DNA of 64,000 nt from Gari tellinella (Eukaryota; Mollusca; Bivalvia; Cardiida; Psammobiidae): NCBI GenBank assembly GCA_922989275.2, contig OV277867.1:9734001-9798000 (forward strand). The letters are read 5' to 3'. Numbering within the stretch: the stretch's first letter is position 1; every line of letters begins with the position of its first letter. Both the position numbers and the translations under genes were made by a program. This document shows positions 9,981-19,865 of the stretch, piece after piece. The notes below the pieces were generated by a model, which was given only the letters and a program-made list of their open reading frames with translations, did not search any database and was not told the origin of the DNA.

Positions 9981-10230
9981 TGTTAAAGCATGCTTAATGT
10001 CTCAAACTTATCATTGAAATAACCTTTCAATTTTAGTAAAATATTACATACAAAATGACTTATTCGTCTAAAACAAAAAGCAGAAACGAATGGTCTTCTT
10101 GTTTTCCTCGAGCCCAAGCCAGTGCTAAATAGGTTAGACCATGGTTGGGCGCGAATAAACGACATAGTTCTCGGGGGCTACGCCCCCTCGAACTATATCG
10201 TTTATTCGCGCTCAACCATGGTCTAACCTA
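9981..10230. mobile_element. Family G element with terminal palindrome
   Basis: 10130-10230 is a 101-bp near-perfect palindrome starting TAGGTTAGACCATGGTTGGG, with apex CGGGGGCTACGCCCCCTCG. The sequence to its left is the reverse complement of 19934-20050 (ATTTAGCACTGGCTTG, GAAGACC.TTCGTTTCTGCTT), so the two loci are the same element in opposite orientation. Confidence 0.75.
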
Positions 10231-10583
10231 TACACAGAGTAGAAAGTTTAGGTGTGTCCTATCCACCAAGTGGACAATGTATTTACGCGCACATGCAACA
10301 AAGGTCCTAAATCCATTGGGGAGATAGCACTTTTGTAATATTTTTGTAAACACCATTTTTCTGTATAAACGTAAAAATTACACATGTTTGGGATTTTAAC
10401 ATGTGGAGAAAGTTGAGTTCATGCTACAATAGTCCTAACTCAATTTTCTTTTTATAAAATGGACTTAGGTACCATCTTGCACTGACCCCTTCTTTTGTAC
10501 ATGTACTCGTGATGCGGCAGTTTGACGATGTCGTCTATGGGGCGATTTCCAATGTAAAGACAGGGAAGTGTCGTCTTTGTAAA
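10231..10583. other. Gap without a supported gene
   Basis: Carries a possible short inverted pair (GGACTTAGG at ~10461 and CCTAAATCC at ~10308) and no coding signal that I can defend. Confidence 0.35.
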
Positions 10584-10920
10584 TACAGCACTCCCTCTCT
10601 ACAACGGCCCTCCAAACAACGATTCCCTCCTTACAACGACACTTGTCGCTGTTCCTCAAACATTGCAATTATATTTAACGTTTTTGCTGCTGCAATATCG
10701 TCTGCTTAAAAGTGTTGTCTGCTGTTTTTCTCAAAGTTACATAATAGACATTTTGGCAGAAAAAACTTTATTGACGAGCGACAAACAGCTTGAATCTAGA
10801 TCAGACGCCGCGTTACGCGGCGTCTGATCTAGATTCAAACTGTTTGCAATTTTCCCTCCCTGTAACGACTCCCTCCGAACAATGCACATCATTGTTGTCC
10901 CCCGTGGATGTCGTGCTGTA
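10584..10920. mobile_element. Family I element, copy 1 (right end shortened)
   Basis: Left end TACAGCACTCCCTCTCTACA; right end GTCGTGCTGTA, lacking the TAGAGAGGGA block present in copy 2. The inner core is AACAGCTTGAATCTAGATC, then GACGCCGCGTTACGCGGCGTC, then AGATTCAAACTGTTTGC. Nearly identical to 15278-15628. Confidence 0.88.
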
Positions 10921-11011
10921 CGCGCAACGCATAAACACAATATTGTGTGCATAAACAGGTCAAACGTAAATTATTCATATACATTTAAACAACGGCGAAT
11001 ATAGCAACTCC

Positions 11012-11070
11012 AATGATGGTGATGATGATGATGATGTTGATAATGATAAGGGTGATGATGACAATGATGA
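11012..11070 (+). repeat. GAT-rich microsatellite
   Basis: Imperfect run of GAT/GATGAT with interruptions (TTGATAATGATAAGG), about 60 bp. Confidence 0.8.
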
Positions 11071-11424
11071 TTTACCAATGTCTAGTTGAGATGCAATAGC
11101 AAATTAGGGTTTTAATGACATTATGTATTTATTCATTTAAGTCGATTGTGAAACTTATATTAGGACATACGGATTTTCCTTATTTTCCTTTATAATTGAT
11201 TTTTTGTGTGTGTAAATTACAGCATAATGTCTATACCTGTACTTACGTTTGACATCAAGGACAGGGCCTTCTTTAATGTTGGTATAACGTGTGGCCCGAC
11301 CCGTTTGCAATATCTTTTAACTTATTGATAATTTATATACATATATGCTGTAGAAACTGTGTACATAAGTGTCGATAAATGTAATGTATATGATATCTGA
11401 TATTTGCAATAAAATAAGATGACT
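11071..11424. other. Gap without a supported gene
   Basis: AT-rich; a minus-strand 61-aa ORF here is compositionally unremarkable. No repeat family recognised. Confidence 0.4.
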
Positions 11425-11545
11425 ATAGTTTTGAAGACAGGTGGCCACTTAAAGCAGGTTGAAGTTAAAGCAGATTCGCCTTCAGATGCATTCTGCTTTA
11501 CTTTCAACCTACTTTAATTACCATATTCTAGAATATAGAAAACAT
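11425..11545. repeat. Family H element
   Basis: TTTTGAAGACAGGTGGCCAC TTAAAGCAGGTTGAAG in order, then a CAGATTCGCCTTCAGATGCA centre and TGCTTTACTTTCAACCTACT; followed by the usual CCATATTCTAGAATATAGAA tail. Confidence 0.7.
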
Positions 11546-11626
11546 GTCGTATGTTGCATATTGATGACTGTATAAAGTGAATATTTTCTTCAGCGGAGGA
11601 CTAAATTTTAATGCGTAAAAACGATG

Positions 11627-11838
11627 TACAGTAGAACCTCTCTCTTACGACCAATGGAATAAGGCTTTAATATTGTCTGTATAAAAAGACAGATGACAAC
11701 TTAAAGCAATATGAAAGTGAATCAGAAAGCTCCTGTAGGAGCTTTCTGTTTGACTTTCACATTGCTTTAAGAAGTCACCTGTCTTAAACGACTAATATTG
11801 AACACACTTTTGTGGTCGTAATAGAGAGGTTCTACTGA
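11627..11838. mobile_element. Family D element
   Basis: 212 bp; ends CAGTAGAACCTCTCTCTTAC and GTAATAGAGAGGTTCTACTG. The hairpin has apex GAAAGCTCCTGTAGGAGCTTTC and outer stem GACAACTTAAAGCAATATGA. The right TA is mutated (GA). It lies 50 bp upstream of the exon at 11889. Confidence 0.92.
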
Positions 11839-11888
11839 ACATATATTTATGGAGTAAAGGGCTAAGATTATTTTGTCTGCTCTTTCAG

Positions 11889-11998
11889 GTCAGATAATTA
11901 AACAGAAGGCTGGTGTAAATGAAGACGGGTATTGTTACGGATGGACACGTGACCGACCCTTGACCCGGAAACAATATGGCTTCTACCGGCCATGTTTG
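11889..11998 (+). CDS. Internal or terminal exon of an unidentified gene (exon c)
   Basis: A strong acceptor, GTCTGCTCTTTCAG, ends at 11888. Two bases (GT) complete the codon left by a phase-1 exon; the frame then reads QIIKQKAGVNEDGYCYGWTR followed by DRPLTRKQYGFYRPCL, with donor TTG|GTGAGA after 11998 (phase 0 out). The join to exon 8880-9032 gives Gly and keeps frame. If the donor were not used, the frame would continue nine codons (VRTQAENL-type ending) to TGA at ~12025, so it could also be a last exon. Two cysteines and many aromatic residues suggest a folded extracellular module; I recognise no family. Confidence 0.5.
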
Positions 11999-12135
11999 GT
12001 GAGAACACAAGCTGAAAACTTGTGAGGTTGATGATTAAATTGTAAACGATACGTCTTCTCTATGTTTCATTACCTTTCCCCGTGCCATGTGATGAATTCA
12101 GTAAAGAAGTCGATGACCATCGATTGCGAAGTGGC

Positions 12136-12385
12136 TACAGTGGAGAATCTGTTATTCTTTCCCAATAAACGCGTTTACGCTAAAACTATTATTTGCAGTG
12201 CAAACCGTTTGGAGCCAGATCAGACGCCGGGTAACCCGGCGTCTGATCAGGCTCCAAACTGTTTGCCACCAAGATAAACAAGAATTATCAGAATTATCCA
12301 AAAGTTGTACTTTTCTACGTTTTAGTGCTCTGCGTTTGCGTACGTTTGCGTTTAAACGGGAAATAATAACAGATTCTCCACTGTA
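12136..12385 (-). mobile_element. Family A element, reverse
   Basis: 250 bp, both ends of the AATCTG/CAGATT subtype, well preserved throughout. Confidence 0.93.
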
Positions 12386-12396
12386 CCTGCATGAAA

Positions 12397-12634
12397 TACA
12401 GTGAAGAAAACGTTATTCTTTCGTTCAAACGCAAACGCATTGCAATGAAATATAGAAAATAACCTTTTGACAATTCCGACTATCAGTTTTAATTTGAGTG
12501 GCAAACAGTTTGGAGCCTGATCAGACGCCGGGTTACCCGGCGTCTGGTCTGGCTCCAAACTGTTTGCAATGAAAATAATAGTTTAAGCGTAATCGGGGCT
12601 ATTTGGAAAGAAAATGTAGTTTTTTTTCTACTGT
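12397..12634 (+). mobile_element. Family A element, forward, degraded
   Basis: Begins TACAGTGAAGAAAACG eleven bp after the previous copy; right end decayed to TTTCTACTGT. The core is intact (GACGCCGGGTTACCCGGCGTC), but the right arm reads AAGCGTAATCGGGGC and the terminal TA is lost. Confidence 0.8.
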
Positions 12635-13366
12635 TTTGTGTACGCTGCACACGGGGCACAAACTGCTAACCTAAACAGCCAACAGTGGTAACTGAACACG
12701 CTACTGTTAGTAAGTTTAGATTATCTATAAAATGAACTCTCCCTTTGTGTTTGCTGTCAAATGTCAAACTAGAAAAACAGTGGTTAAGACGTTATTCTTT
12801 CCCGATTGAACGCATACGAAACGCAAACGCATTGCAATAAAATGTACAAATTGACGTGCTGACATTTCTTACTATTGATTAAACATCTGAGACGATCAAT
12901 CGGGGGCGTACCGTTAACTCATAGGAATTTAAATTTAAAACAATGAACATGAAAATTTAGACCCTTAGATAAACAAATGGACTTATCCAATATAAGCATT
13001 GGTAGAATCCACTAGGTGCACAAAAGGTTAATTTCTACTGTTGTTTACGACTGTAGGCATGCCTTGTTTCAGAAGGTAAAGAAAAGTCAAACATAACCAC
13101 ATGTTTATTCACCCGGTGTCTTATCATGGTCATAACTGTTTGACAGCGAATTTAATTTTATTTGTTTATTTAAATATTTAAACGTCGAACCTTTCAAAAC
13201 ACATATTTTCTTATTTTTTATTGATCCGCCTTTGCGTTTAAACGGGAACAACGACTGTCATCTCCACTTTGCAGTTTAAAATCATGCAGCTGGACAAAGT
13301 ATATTTTACAATTGTAGTTAAGGGTTAGTCATAAGATTGGCGGTAGAAAATATTAATAACTACATG
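12635..13366. other. Family A debris and no gene
   Basis: 12773-12885 keeps a left family A end (AACAGTGGTTAAGACGTTAT, then ACGCAAACGCATTGC). 13222-13275 keeps an outward arm (CGTTTAAACGGGAAC ... ATCTCCACTTTG). Both point with the same arm outward, so they are not one simple element. No coding signal between them. Confidence 0.55.
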
Positions 13367-13577
13367 TACAGTAGAACCTCTCTATTACGACCACTTATAG
13401 TTGTGTCAAATATTAGTCGTTTATGAAAGGTGACTGCTTAAAGCAATGTGAAAGTGAAACAGAAAGTTCCTACAGGAGCTTTCTGTTTCACTTTCGCATT
13501 GCTTTTAGCTGTCGCCTGTCCTTCATACGGACAATTAGGCTTCATTTTAGTGGCCTTAATAGAGAGGGTCTACTGTG
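13367..13577. mobile_element. Family D element
   Basis: 211 bp; ends CAGTAGAACCTCTCTATTAC and TTAATAGAGAGGGTCTACTG. Hairpin apex AAAGTTCCTACAGGAGCTTT; outer stem GTGACTGCTTAAAGCAATGT. Confidence 0.92.
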
Positions 13578-13869
13578 TAGTCTTTAGTATTGTCATACAT
13601 TGTCAAGGGTTTTGAGTGCAATTATTTCGAATCGGATATAAGGACGGAACTTTTCATTTGGAATAATTCTTGTTGACAGCTTTTTCAAATTGGATTCTAT
13701 GAGCGCAATTATCCTGTCTTATTGTCGAAAGAAAATATATTTGAGCCGTGCCATGAGAAACACTGAAATATTGCATTGCAAACAGTGCAGATCAAGGCCA
13801 GCAACAGCGTCTACAATGTTTGAAACCCATATGCATCTAAAGCATTTTATGTAGCTGTATTATATACGG
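13578..13869. other. Gap with a weak hairpin remnant
   Basis: GCAAACAGTGCAGATCAAGG at 13776 resembles half of the shared core. Nothing else is supported. Confidence 0.35.
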
Positions 13870-14119
13870 TACAGTGGAGAATCTGTTATTCTTTCCCGTT
13901 TAAACGCAAACGTACGCAAACGCAAAACACTAAAACGTAGAAAAGAACAACTTTTGGACAATTCTGATATTTCATGTTTATCTTGGTGGCAAACAGTTTG
14001 GAGCCTGATCAGACGCCGGGTTACCCGGCGTCTGATCTGGCTCCAAACTGTTTGCACTGCAAATAATAGTTTTAGCGTAAACGCGTTTATTGGGAAAGAA
14101 TAACACATTCTCCACTGTA
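13870..14119 (+). mobile_element. Family A element, forward
   Basis: 250 bp; left subtype AATCTG, right variant ACACATTCTCCACTG. Confidence 0.93.
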
Positions 14120-14343
14120 TTTGGCAGTGTTGACTAAACTCAGATACAGGTCCTTGGATGACAACGGTGCTTGGTCTGTACAATAACGCTATGCAATAAG
14201 GCTTGTTTTGTCATGTCACGGTTCATTGTAGCTTTTATGATAGGTGGTAATCATTTATCCCTTGGTATTTAAAATAAGTATCCCCGTGTGCTTGCCGATA
14301 GATTTTATTATAGATAAATAAAGGTTACCATAAGACCCTTGGT

Positions 14344-14483
14344 CCGAGGTTATAAAGCGTTTTAGTTGAGTCTGAGTGTGTTCCCAAGCTTTTGATTGGT
14401 CAGATTTGAGCCTAGGCTCAAACCTGACCAATCAAATGCTTTGGAACGAGTTTAGACTCAAGTCAAAAGCTTTATAACCTCGG
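14344..14483. repeat. 140-bp near-perfect palindrome
   Basis: Arms of 70 nt meet at GAGCCTAGGCTC (14408-14419). Outer ends are CCGAGGTTATAAAGC and GCTTTATAACCTCGG; the inner stem includes TTTGATTGGTCAG / CTGACCAATCAAA. It carries inverted CCAAT boxes. No other copy seen in this window. Confidence 0.9.
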
Positions 14484-14658
14484 AGCCTGAAGTGTTTGTC
14501 CATACATCAGAACGTTTCCTAAGAAATAACAGACAGTTCAGACCCTGTTAAAACGTCGCATTACGCAGCGTCTCATCAGAGTCTTCACTGTTTTCAAGTG
14601 TCCTCTTAAGTAGACAATAGACTTAAATAAGTAAAATTAGGCTAACCGTTATACAGAG

Positions 14659-14908
14659 TACAGCGGAGAAAACGTTATTCTTTCCCAATAAACGCGTTTC
14701 CGCTAAAACTATTATTTGCATTGCAAACAGTTTGGCTCCAGATCAGACGTCGGGTAACCCGGCGTCTGATCAGGCACCAAACTGTTTGCCACTCAGATTA
14801 AACTAAACAGTGAGACATGTCAAAAACTTGTTATTTTCTACGTTTTAGTGCTTTGCGTTTGCGTACGTTCGCGTTAAAACGTGAAAGAATAACGTTTTCC
14901 CCACTGTA
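14659..14908 (-). mobile_element. Family A element, reverse
   Basis: 250 bp; the left end is CAGCGGAGAAAACG and the right CGTTTTCCCCACTG. The right half of the core reads CAGGCACCAAACTG, and the stem carries GACGTCGGG in place of GACGCCGGG. Confidence 0.9.
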
Positions 14909-15031
14909 CCCTCAACAACCTACGATATAGCGTGTCGTAGTGTTACACACTGTATCCAAGACAGTTAATGGCTCTGTCGTTCTTCAAACGGTCGACTTCA
15001 ATTGTTACAAAAAAGAATAAGTACACTTCGC

Positions 15032-15251
15032 TTAACCCTTTCATGAGCAAATTATCCGGGAGAAGTTTACCCATTCACCGCTTTATCGTCGTCTGCTTCG
15101 TTATTGTTGTTGCAAGACACGTTTCAATGTTAGATTTAAGGTTGTATGACTTAATAAATATCGATAAGAGTGTCAAACAGTTTGGGTCCTGATCAGGACC
15201 CAAACTGTTTGCAAACGCGCTTTAAACCGTCATTGAGGGCAAAGGGGTTAA
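15032..15251. mobile_element. Family C element with minimal stem
   Basis: Ends TTAACCCTTTCATGAG and GGCAAAGGGGTTAA. The left half shows ACCGCTTTATCGTCGTCTGC and GACTTAATAAATATCGATA as in the copy at 40191. The core is cut down to AACAGTTTGGGTCC / GGACCCAAACTGTTTGC with no GACGCCG segment. Confidence 0.8.
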
Positions 15252-15277
15252 ATTTGAGTTTTATTGAAGGAATCTAC

Positions 15278-15628
15278 TACAGCACTCCCTCTCTACAACG
15301 GCCCTCCAAACAACGATTCCCTCCTTACAACGACACTTGTCGCTGTTCCCCAAATATAACAATTATATTTAACGTTTTTGCTGCTGCAATATCGTCTGCT
15401 TAAAAGTGTTGTCTGCTGTTTTTCTCAAAGTTACATAATAGACATTTTGACAGAAAAAACTTTATTGACGAGCGAGAAACAGCTTGAATCTAGACCAGAC
15501 GCCGCGTTACGCGGCGTCTGATCTAGATTCAAACTGTTTGCAATTTTCCTCCCTGTAACGACTCCCTCCGAACAACGCACATAATTGTTGTCTCCCATTG
15601 GGTGTCGTTGTAGAGAGGGAACGCTGTA
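15278..15628. mobile_element. Family I element, copy 2 (full length)
   Basis: Ends TACAGCACTCCCTCTCTACA and TTGTAGAGAGGGAACGCTGT. The core GACGCCGCGTTACGCGGCGTC is flanked by AGCTTGAATCTAGACC and AGATTCAAACTGTTTGC. Closely similar to 10584-10920 across its length, which points to recent activity. Within the left half TCGTCTGCTTAAAAGTGTTG is shared with family C-type flanks. Confidence 0.9.
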
Positions 15629-15784
15629 CTACAAGTCTGTGAGAGCAATTGTCCTGTCTGTTCATATTTTTTCACTTTTAATAGTAGGGGCATGTTCTTT
15701 TCCTCAAACATTGACCTAGAAAAAACAATTACGAGACAAATTATCCAAACAAGACGAAAAGTGTTCCCCCCTCAGAGTTGTCAA

Positions 15785-15858
15785 CCCGGGATATTTTTCG
15801 AAGTAAAAAATTGACATCCCGGATATTTTTCGACGTAGAAAATTGACATCCCGGGTCA
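15785..15858 (+). repeat. 32-33-bp tandem repeat
   Basis: CCCGGGATATTTTTCGAAGT at 15785 recurs as CCCGGATATTTTTCGACGTA at 15818, and a third unit starts CCCGGG at 15851. Each ends with AAAATTGACAT. Confidence 0.7.
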
Positions 15859-15924
15859 TAAAATTATGCCAAATCAAGTTCCCAGGACAGTTTTCTAAAA
15901 ATGTTCTCCAGGGTCACTTCTTAA

Positions 15925-16195
15925 AGACGGGCATATTTCGTCATTACACCGGCAAGGTATGGCACATGTTTTCAATTTGTCTAGTAAAAAGCTCGAGCCC
16001 GTCCTACGAAACGTCAAAGTCTAATTTTCAAAATACAGCTAACTTCTGTTTTCTACATCTAATCCTGTTCTGTGACATCTCTTTGAAATCGTCAATACAG
16101 CATTAGATGGAGAAATAAATGAAAATTGCGATTTTTAGAATCTGACTTACGACAATTATTGTTGTACGACGATTCGTAAGACGGGCACCAGGTTG
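15925..16195. mobile_element. Family F element, degraded
   Basis: Keeps CATCTAATCCTGTTCTGTGA and CATCTCTTTGAAATCGTC, then AGCATTAGATGGAGAAATAA and CTTACGACAATTATTGTTGT, but only half the central hairpin remains. Ends are decayed: AGCCCGTCCTACGAAACG and TCGTAAGACGGGCACCAGG. Confidence 0.6.
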
Positions 16196-16301
16196 CATAT
16201 TTGAAAACAAGTACATGTATTCTTGTCATTGTTCATACATATCTAATTCTTTCTCTATGAATTCCTTTGTACGCTCTCTATTATTTCTATTACTACACTA
16301 T

Positions 16302-16551
16302 TACAGTGGAGAAAACGTTATTCTTTCCCAATAAACGCGTTTACGCTAAAACTATTATTTGCAGTGCAAACAGTTTGGAGCCAGATCAGACGCCGGGTAA
16401 CCCGGCGTCTGATCAGGCTCCAAACTGTTTGCCACCAAGATAAACATGAAATATCAGAATTGTCCAAAAGTTGTTCTTTTCTACGTTTTAGCGCTTTGCG
16501 TTTGCGTACGTTTGCGTTTAAACGGGAAAGAATAACAGATTCTCCACTGTA
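16302..16551 (-). mobile_element. Family A element, reverse, mixed ends
   Basis: 250 bp; left end AAAACG, right end CAGATT, so its two termini belong to different subtypes. Confidence 0.93.
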
Positions 16552-16860
16552 AGAACAAGATCGGACGCCGAGATAAGCAGATATTAAAATATCGTTAACA
16601 TATTCAATGATCTTTCAATTTCTACATTCTATTTACTTTACGTTTGCGTTTAGTTTTTCTTACACGTGAAAGAATGACGTACATTTTTTTCAATGGCATA
16701 TAATTGCCAGACGGGTTAGCCATTTTTATGCACGCTGAAAACAGTTTGAACGCAGCTCTGCTAGACACCATAAACAATTATTTCAGACGGTAATAATTCA
16801 TTAAACGACATTGCGACAGTGGAAAATGATACTGATTAAAAGTACACGTAAAGACTTGTA
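16552..16860. other. Family A-like debris
   Basis: ATCGGACGCCGAGATAAGC at ~16560 and ACGTTTGCGTTTAGTTTTTC with GTGAAAGAATGACG near 16640-16680 look like a worn family A right half. No gene. Confidence 0.4.
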
Positions 16861-17111
16861 TACAGTGGAGAAAGCGTTATTCTTTCCCGTTTAAACGCAA
16901 ACGTACGCAAACGCAAAGCACTAAAACGTAGAAAATTGCAACTTTTGGACAATTTCTGATAATGCATGTTTATCTTGGTGGCAAACAGTTTGGAGCCTGA
17001 TCAGACGCCGGGTTACCCGGCGTCTGATCTGGCGCCAAACTGTTTGCAATGCAAATAATAGTTTTAGCGTAAACGCGTTTATTGGGAAAGAATAACGTTT
17101 TCCCCACTGTA
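16861..17111 (+). mobile_element. Family A element, forward
   Basis: 251 bp; left AAAGCG, right CGTTTTCCCCACTG. One core base differs (GATCTGGCGCCAAACTG). Confidence 0.92.
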
Positions 17112-17289
17112 CCTGTTTAGTGGTCAGCGAATTATCTCATGTTTTCTGTCTATAATGCTCAAGTTTCCGAAACGCAAGACACAGAACACTCAAGCTTAAT
17201 CTTAATGTTGCTGATTTTTCACCTGCAAATGATTGACACTTTTTAACAACAAATGTCTGAATTTACCCACAAACCTGTTTTAAATATTG

Positions 17290-17500
17290 ACCGCCTGTAT
17301 AGCTCAGTGGGGGAGATTGCGGGTTCAGTCCCCGGCCGAGTCAAACCAAAGACTTGATAGTAATGGCTTCTCTCCTTGGCGTTCAGGAATACGACTGGTT
17401 CGTCGGTGTCAGGATAAAGTGACTGGCTGGGTTCACATACCCTGATGCCCCTCATAAGTTCCCCTTCTCATAATCCCCAATCTGGACGAAGAGAAGTAAT
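17290..17500 (+). mobile_element. tRNA-derived SINE remnant
   Basis: An A-box-like TAGCTCAGTGG at 17300 and a B-box-like GGGTTCAGTCC at 17321 are only ~20 nt apart, so the anticodon arm of the tRNA head is deleted. The body reads GGCTTCTCTCCTTGGCGTTC, then TACGACTGGTTCGTCGGTGTC and AGGATAAAGTGACTGG. This resembles a SINE body I associate with molluscs. No poly-A tail or target duplication is obvious. Confidence 0.6.
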
Positions 17501-17501
17501 G

Positions 17502-17592
17502 AATAGACAGACAGGTGACCACTTAAATATCATTCGAATTAAAGCAGATTGTGCCTTTTGGAGCATCCTTTTAATCTGCTGGCAAATCTAAA
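17502..17592. repeat. Family H hairpin, degraded
   Basis: GACAGGTGACCACTTAAAT, then AAAGCAGATTGTGCCTTTTG and CATCCTTTTAATCTGCTGG. The right outer stem is missing. Confidence 0.55.
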
Positions 17593-17648
17593 GAACCCAA
17601 TACCATTAATTTGATAGATTTCTGTCCAAAATCATATCAATACATTAT

Positions 17649-17900
17649 TACAGTGGAGAATCTGTTATTCTTTCCCGTTTAAACGCAAACGTACGCAAAC
17701 GCAAAGCAATCTAAAACGTAGAAGAGAACAACTTTTGGACAATTCTGATAATTCTTGTTTATCTTGGTGGCAAACAGTTTGGAGCCTGATCAGACGCCGG
17801 GTTACCCGGCGTCTGATCTGGCTCCAAATTGTTTGCACGGCAAATAATAGTTTTAGCGTAAACGCGTTTATTGGGAAAGAATAACAGATTCTCCACTGTA
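17649..17900 (+). mobile_element. Family A element, forward
   Basis: 252 bp; both ends AATCTG/CAGATT. Core arm mutated to CTCCAAATTGTTTGCACGG. Confidence 0.93.
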
Positions 17901-17904
17901 TATT

Positions 17905-18115
17905 TGGTCCTCAAATCTAAGGAAAGACGCTATTATTTTCCAAAACCATTAGTTCCATTGCAAACACTTTGCAACCAGATAAGACAGTTTGCCACTCAAA
18001 TAAATCATAACTCGAAGATTTGTTTTTGAAAAAATTCTGTCATTTTTCTACATTTTACGTACATCATTTCCCGTTTGCATTACATTTAGTTTTAAAGGAG
18101 AAGGAATATTGTCTT
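17905..18115 (-). mobile_element. Family A element, highly degraded
   Basis: GACGCTATTATTTTCCAAAA, ATTGCAAACACTTTGCAACC, AGACAGTTTGCCACTCAAAT, then TTTTCTACATTTTACGTAC and CCCGTTTGC follow family A order with the hairpin apex lost. Confidence 0.55.
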
Positions 18116-18250
18116 CTTTATTTTAACTCCTATCATGATAATTTGTCATTTGCTTCAAATATATATGTGCATGTGTATCGTCTGCTAAAATACCAAAAAG
18201 GAGTATCTTCCTTAACATAGCATCAAAGTGTCGAAGAGTTTTGATCCTGG

Positions 18251-18500
18251 TACAGTGGAGAATCTGTTATTCTTTCCCAATAAACGCGTTTACGCTAAAA
18301 CTATTATTTGCAGTGCAAACAGTTTGGAGTCAGATCAGACGCCGGGTAACCCGGCGTCTGATCAGGCTCCAAGCTGTTTGCCACCAAGATAAACAAGGAT
18401 TATCAGAATTGTCCAAAAGTTGTTCTTTTCTACGTTTTATTGCTTTGCGTTTGCGTACGTTTGCGTTTAAACGGGAAAGAATAACTGATTATCCACTGTA
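18251..18500 (-). mobile_element. Family A element, reverse
   Basis: 250 bp; left AATCTG, right CTGATTATCCACTG. Core changes: GGAGTCAG and CTCCAAGCTG. Confidence 0.92.
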
Positions 18501-18776
18501 CTCAGCATCTTATTTGCTGAACCCTTTCAACACTAAATATCTCTTGTGGGTTGTTAGGTTGCCCTTTGAATATTCTTAGTTACAAAAACATCAAAATTCT
18601 TATTGGAAATCTTTGTATTTAATACAATCGGCTTTAATTTAGCAAACAATGTAGATCGCATAGGATCCTTCTTATCTGGGTCTACACTCTTTGCAAATGA
18701 AATGAGTATATTTTAAGCAGGTCCATGGTGTTGAAAGAGTAACAAGATGTTTGCAATCAACGCGTCTTCTTTACTG

Positions 18777-18985
18777 TACAGTAAAACCTCCCTTTTACGG
18801 ACACTAAAAAGAAAGCTGATTGAGTGTATAAAAGACAGGTGACAGCTTAAAGCAAGGTGACAGTAAAACAGAAAGCTCCTACCGGAGCTTTCTGTTTTAC
18901 TGTCAATTTGCTTTAAGCAGTCACCTGTCAGAAATACCAAATAATTAACACAATTTAGTGGTCGTAATAGAGAGGTTTTACTGTA
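18777..18985. mobile_element. Family D element
   Basis: 209 bp; ends CAGTAAAACCTCCCTTTTAC and GTAATAGAGAGGTTTTACTG. Apex AAAGCTCCTACCGGAGCTTT; outer stem AGGTGACAGCTTAAAGCAAG. A TATATATATA run follows the right end. Confidence 0.92.
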
Positions 18986-19180
18986 TATATATATATAACG
19001 TTTTTGCCATTGAACAGAATTCCTAGTTATGTCTTTAGATACTGCATAGAGCGTATCTCATGTTAACATATCCTCATCTGTACTGTTAAAATGAAGACAA
19101 AGGCGCCATTAAACCTTTTACTGTCATTATGGCGTACTTTAAACAACCCGTCTAACCACGGAATTATACACTCATGTGTG

Positions 19181-19431
19181 TACAGTGGAGAAACCGTTAT
19201 TCTTTCCCGTTTAAACGCAAACGAAACGCAAATGCAAATCGCTAAAATGTAGGAAATTACCATTTTTTGACATTTCTTATTATTTGTTTTAATCTGAGTT
19301 GCAAACAGTTTGGAGCCTGATCAGACGCCGGGTTACCCGGCGTCTGATCTGTCTCCAAACTGTTTGCAATGGAAATAATAGTTTTAGCGTAAACGCGTTT
19401 ATTGGGAAAGAAAAACGTTTTCTCCACTATA
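19181..19431 (+). mobile_element. Family A element, forward
   Basis: 251 bp; left AAACCG, right CGTTTTCTCCACTATA with the G of the terminus changed to A. Left arm ACGCAAACGAAACGCAAATG lacks the usual GTACGC. Confidence 0.9.
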
Positions 19432-19865
19432 TATTTCAGTCGCTGCCATAATATCGCTTGCTTATATTTTTCGTCTCTTATAAAATACGGATCTGTTTGC
19501 GTTTCTGACTTAAGAAACATTGAAAACAGTGTCAAAGCGGCGTCTGATCAGGATCTAAACTGTTTGCCAATAGGTGTCGGCATTGTCAATAAGAGGGTTA
19601 ATATAACAAAGTTAGTTGAAGTATCGTTTCGAATGTACGTTTTTTTTAAAGTCTGAAATAAAATTTCCATTAACAATGGATATGTCTGCTTAAAATTGTC
19701 GACTGCTTGTGTATCTCTGATTCAGATATGAGCCATTTAAAGGAAGGACTTAAGACTTCCCGATATTAGTGCTATACATGTACAGTATACAGTTTTGACT
19801 CTGCTCAGACGCCGAGTAACTGCTTGCAAATATCAGCATAAAATGATCTCACCAGTTACTATGTA
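19432..19865. other. Gap with core remnants
   Basis: GAAAACAGTGTCAAAGCGG then CGTCTGATCAGGATCTAAAC at 19518-19565 and CAGTTTTGACTCTGCTCAGA at ~19788 are fragments of the family C/I-type core. No gene. Confidence 0.45.
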
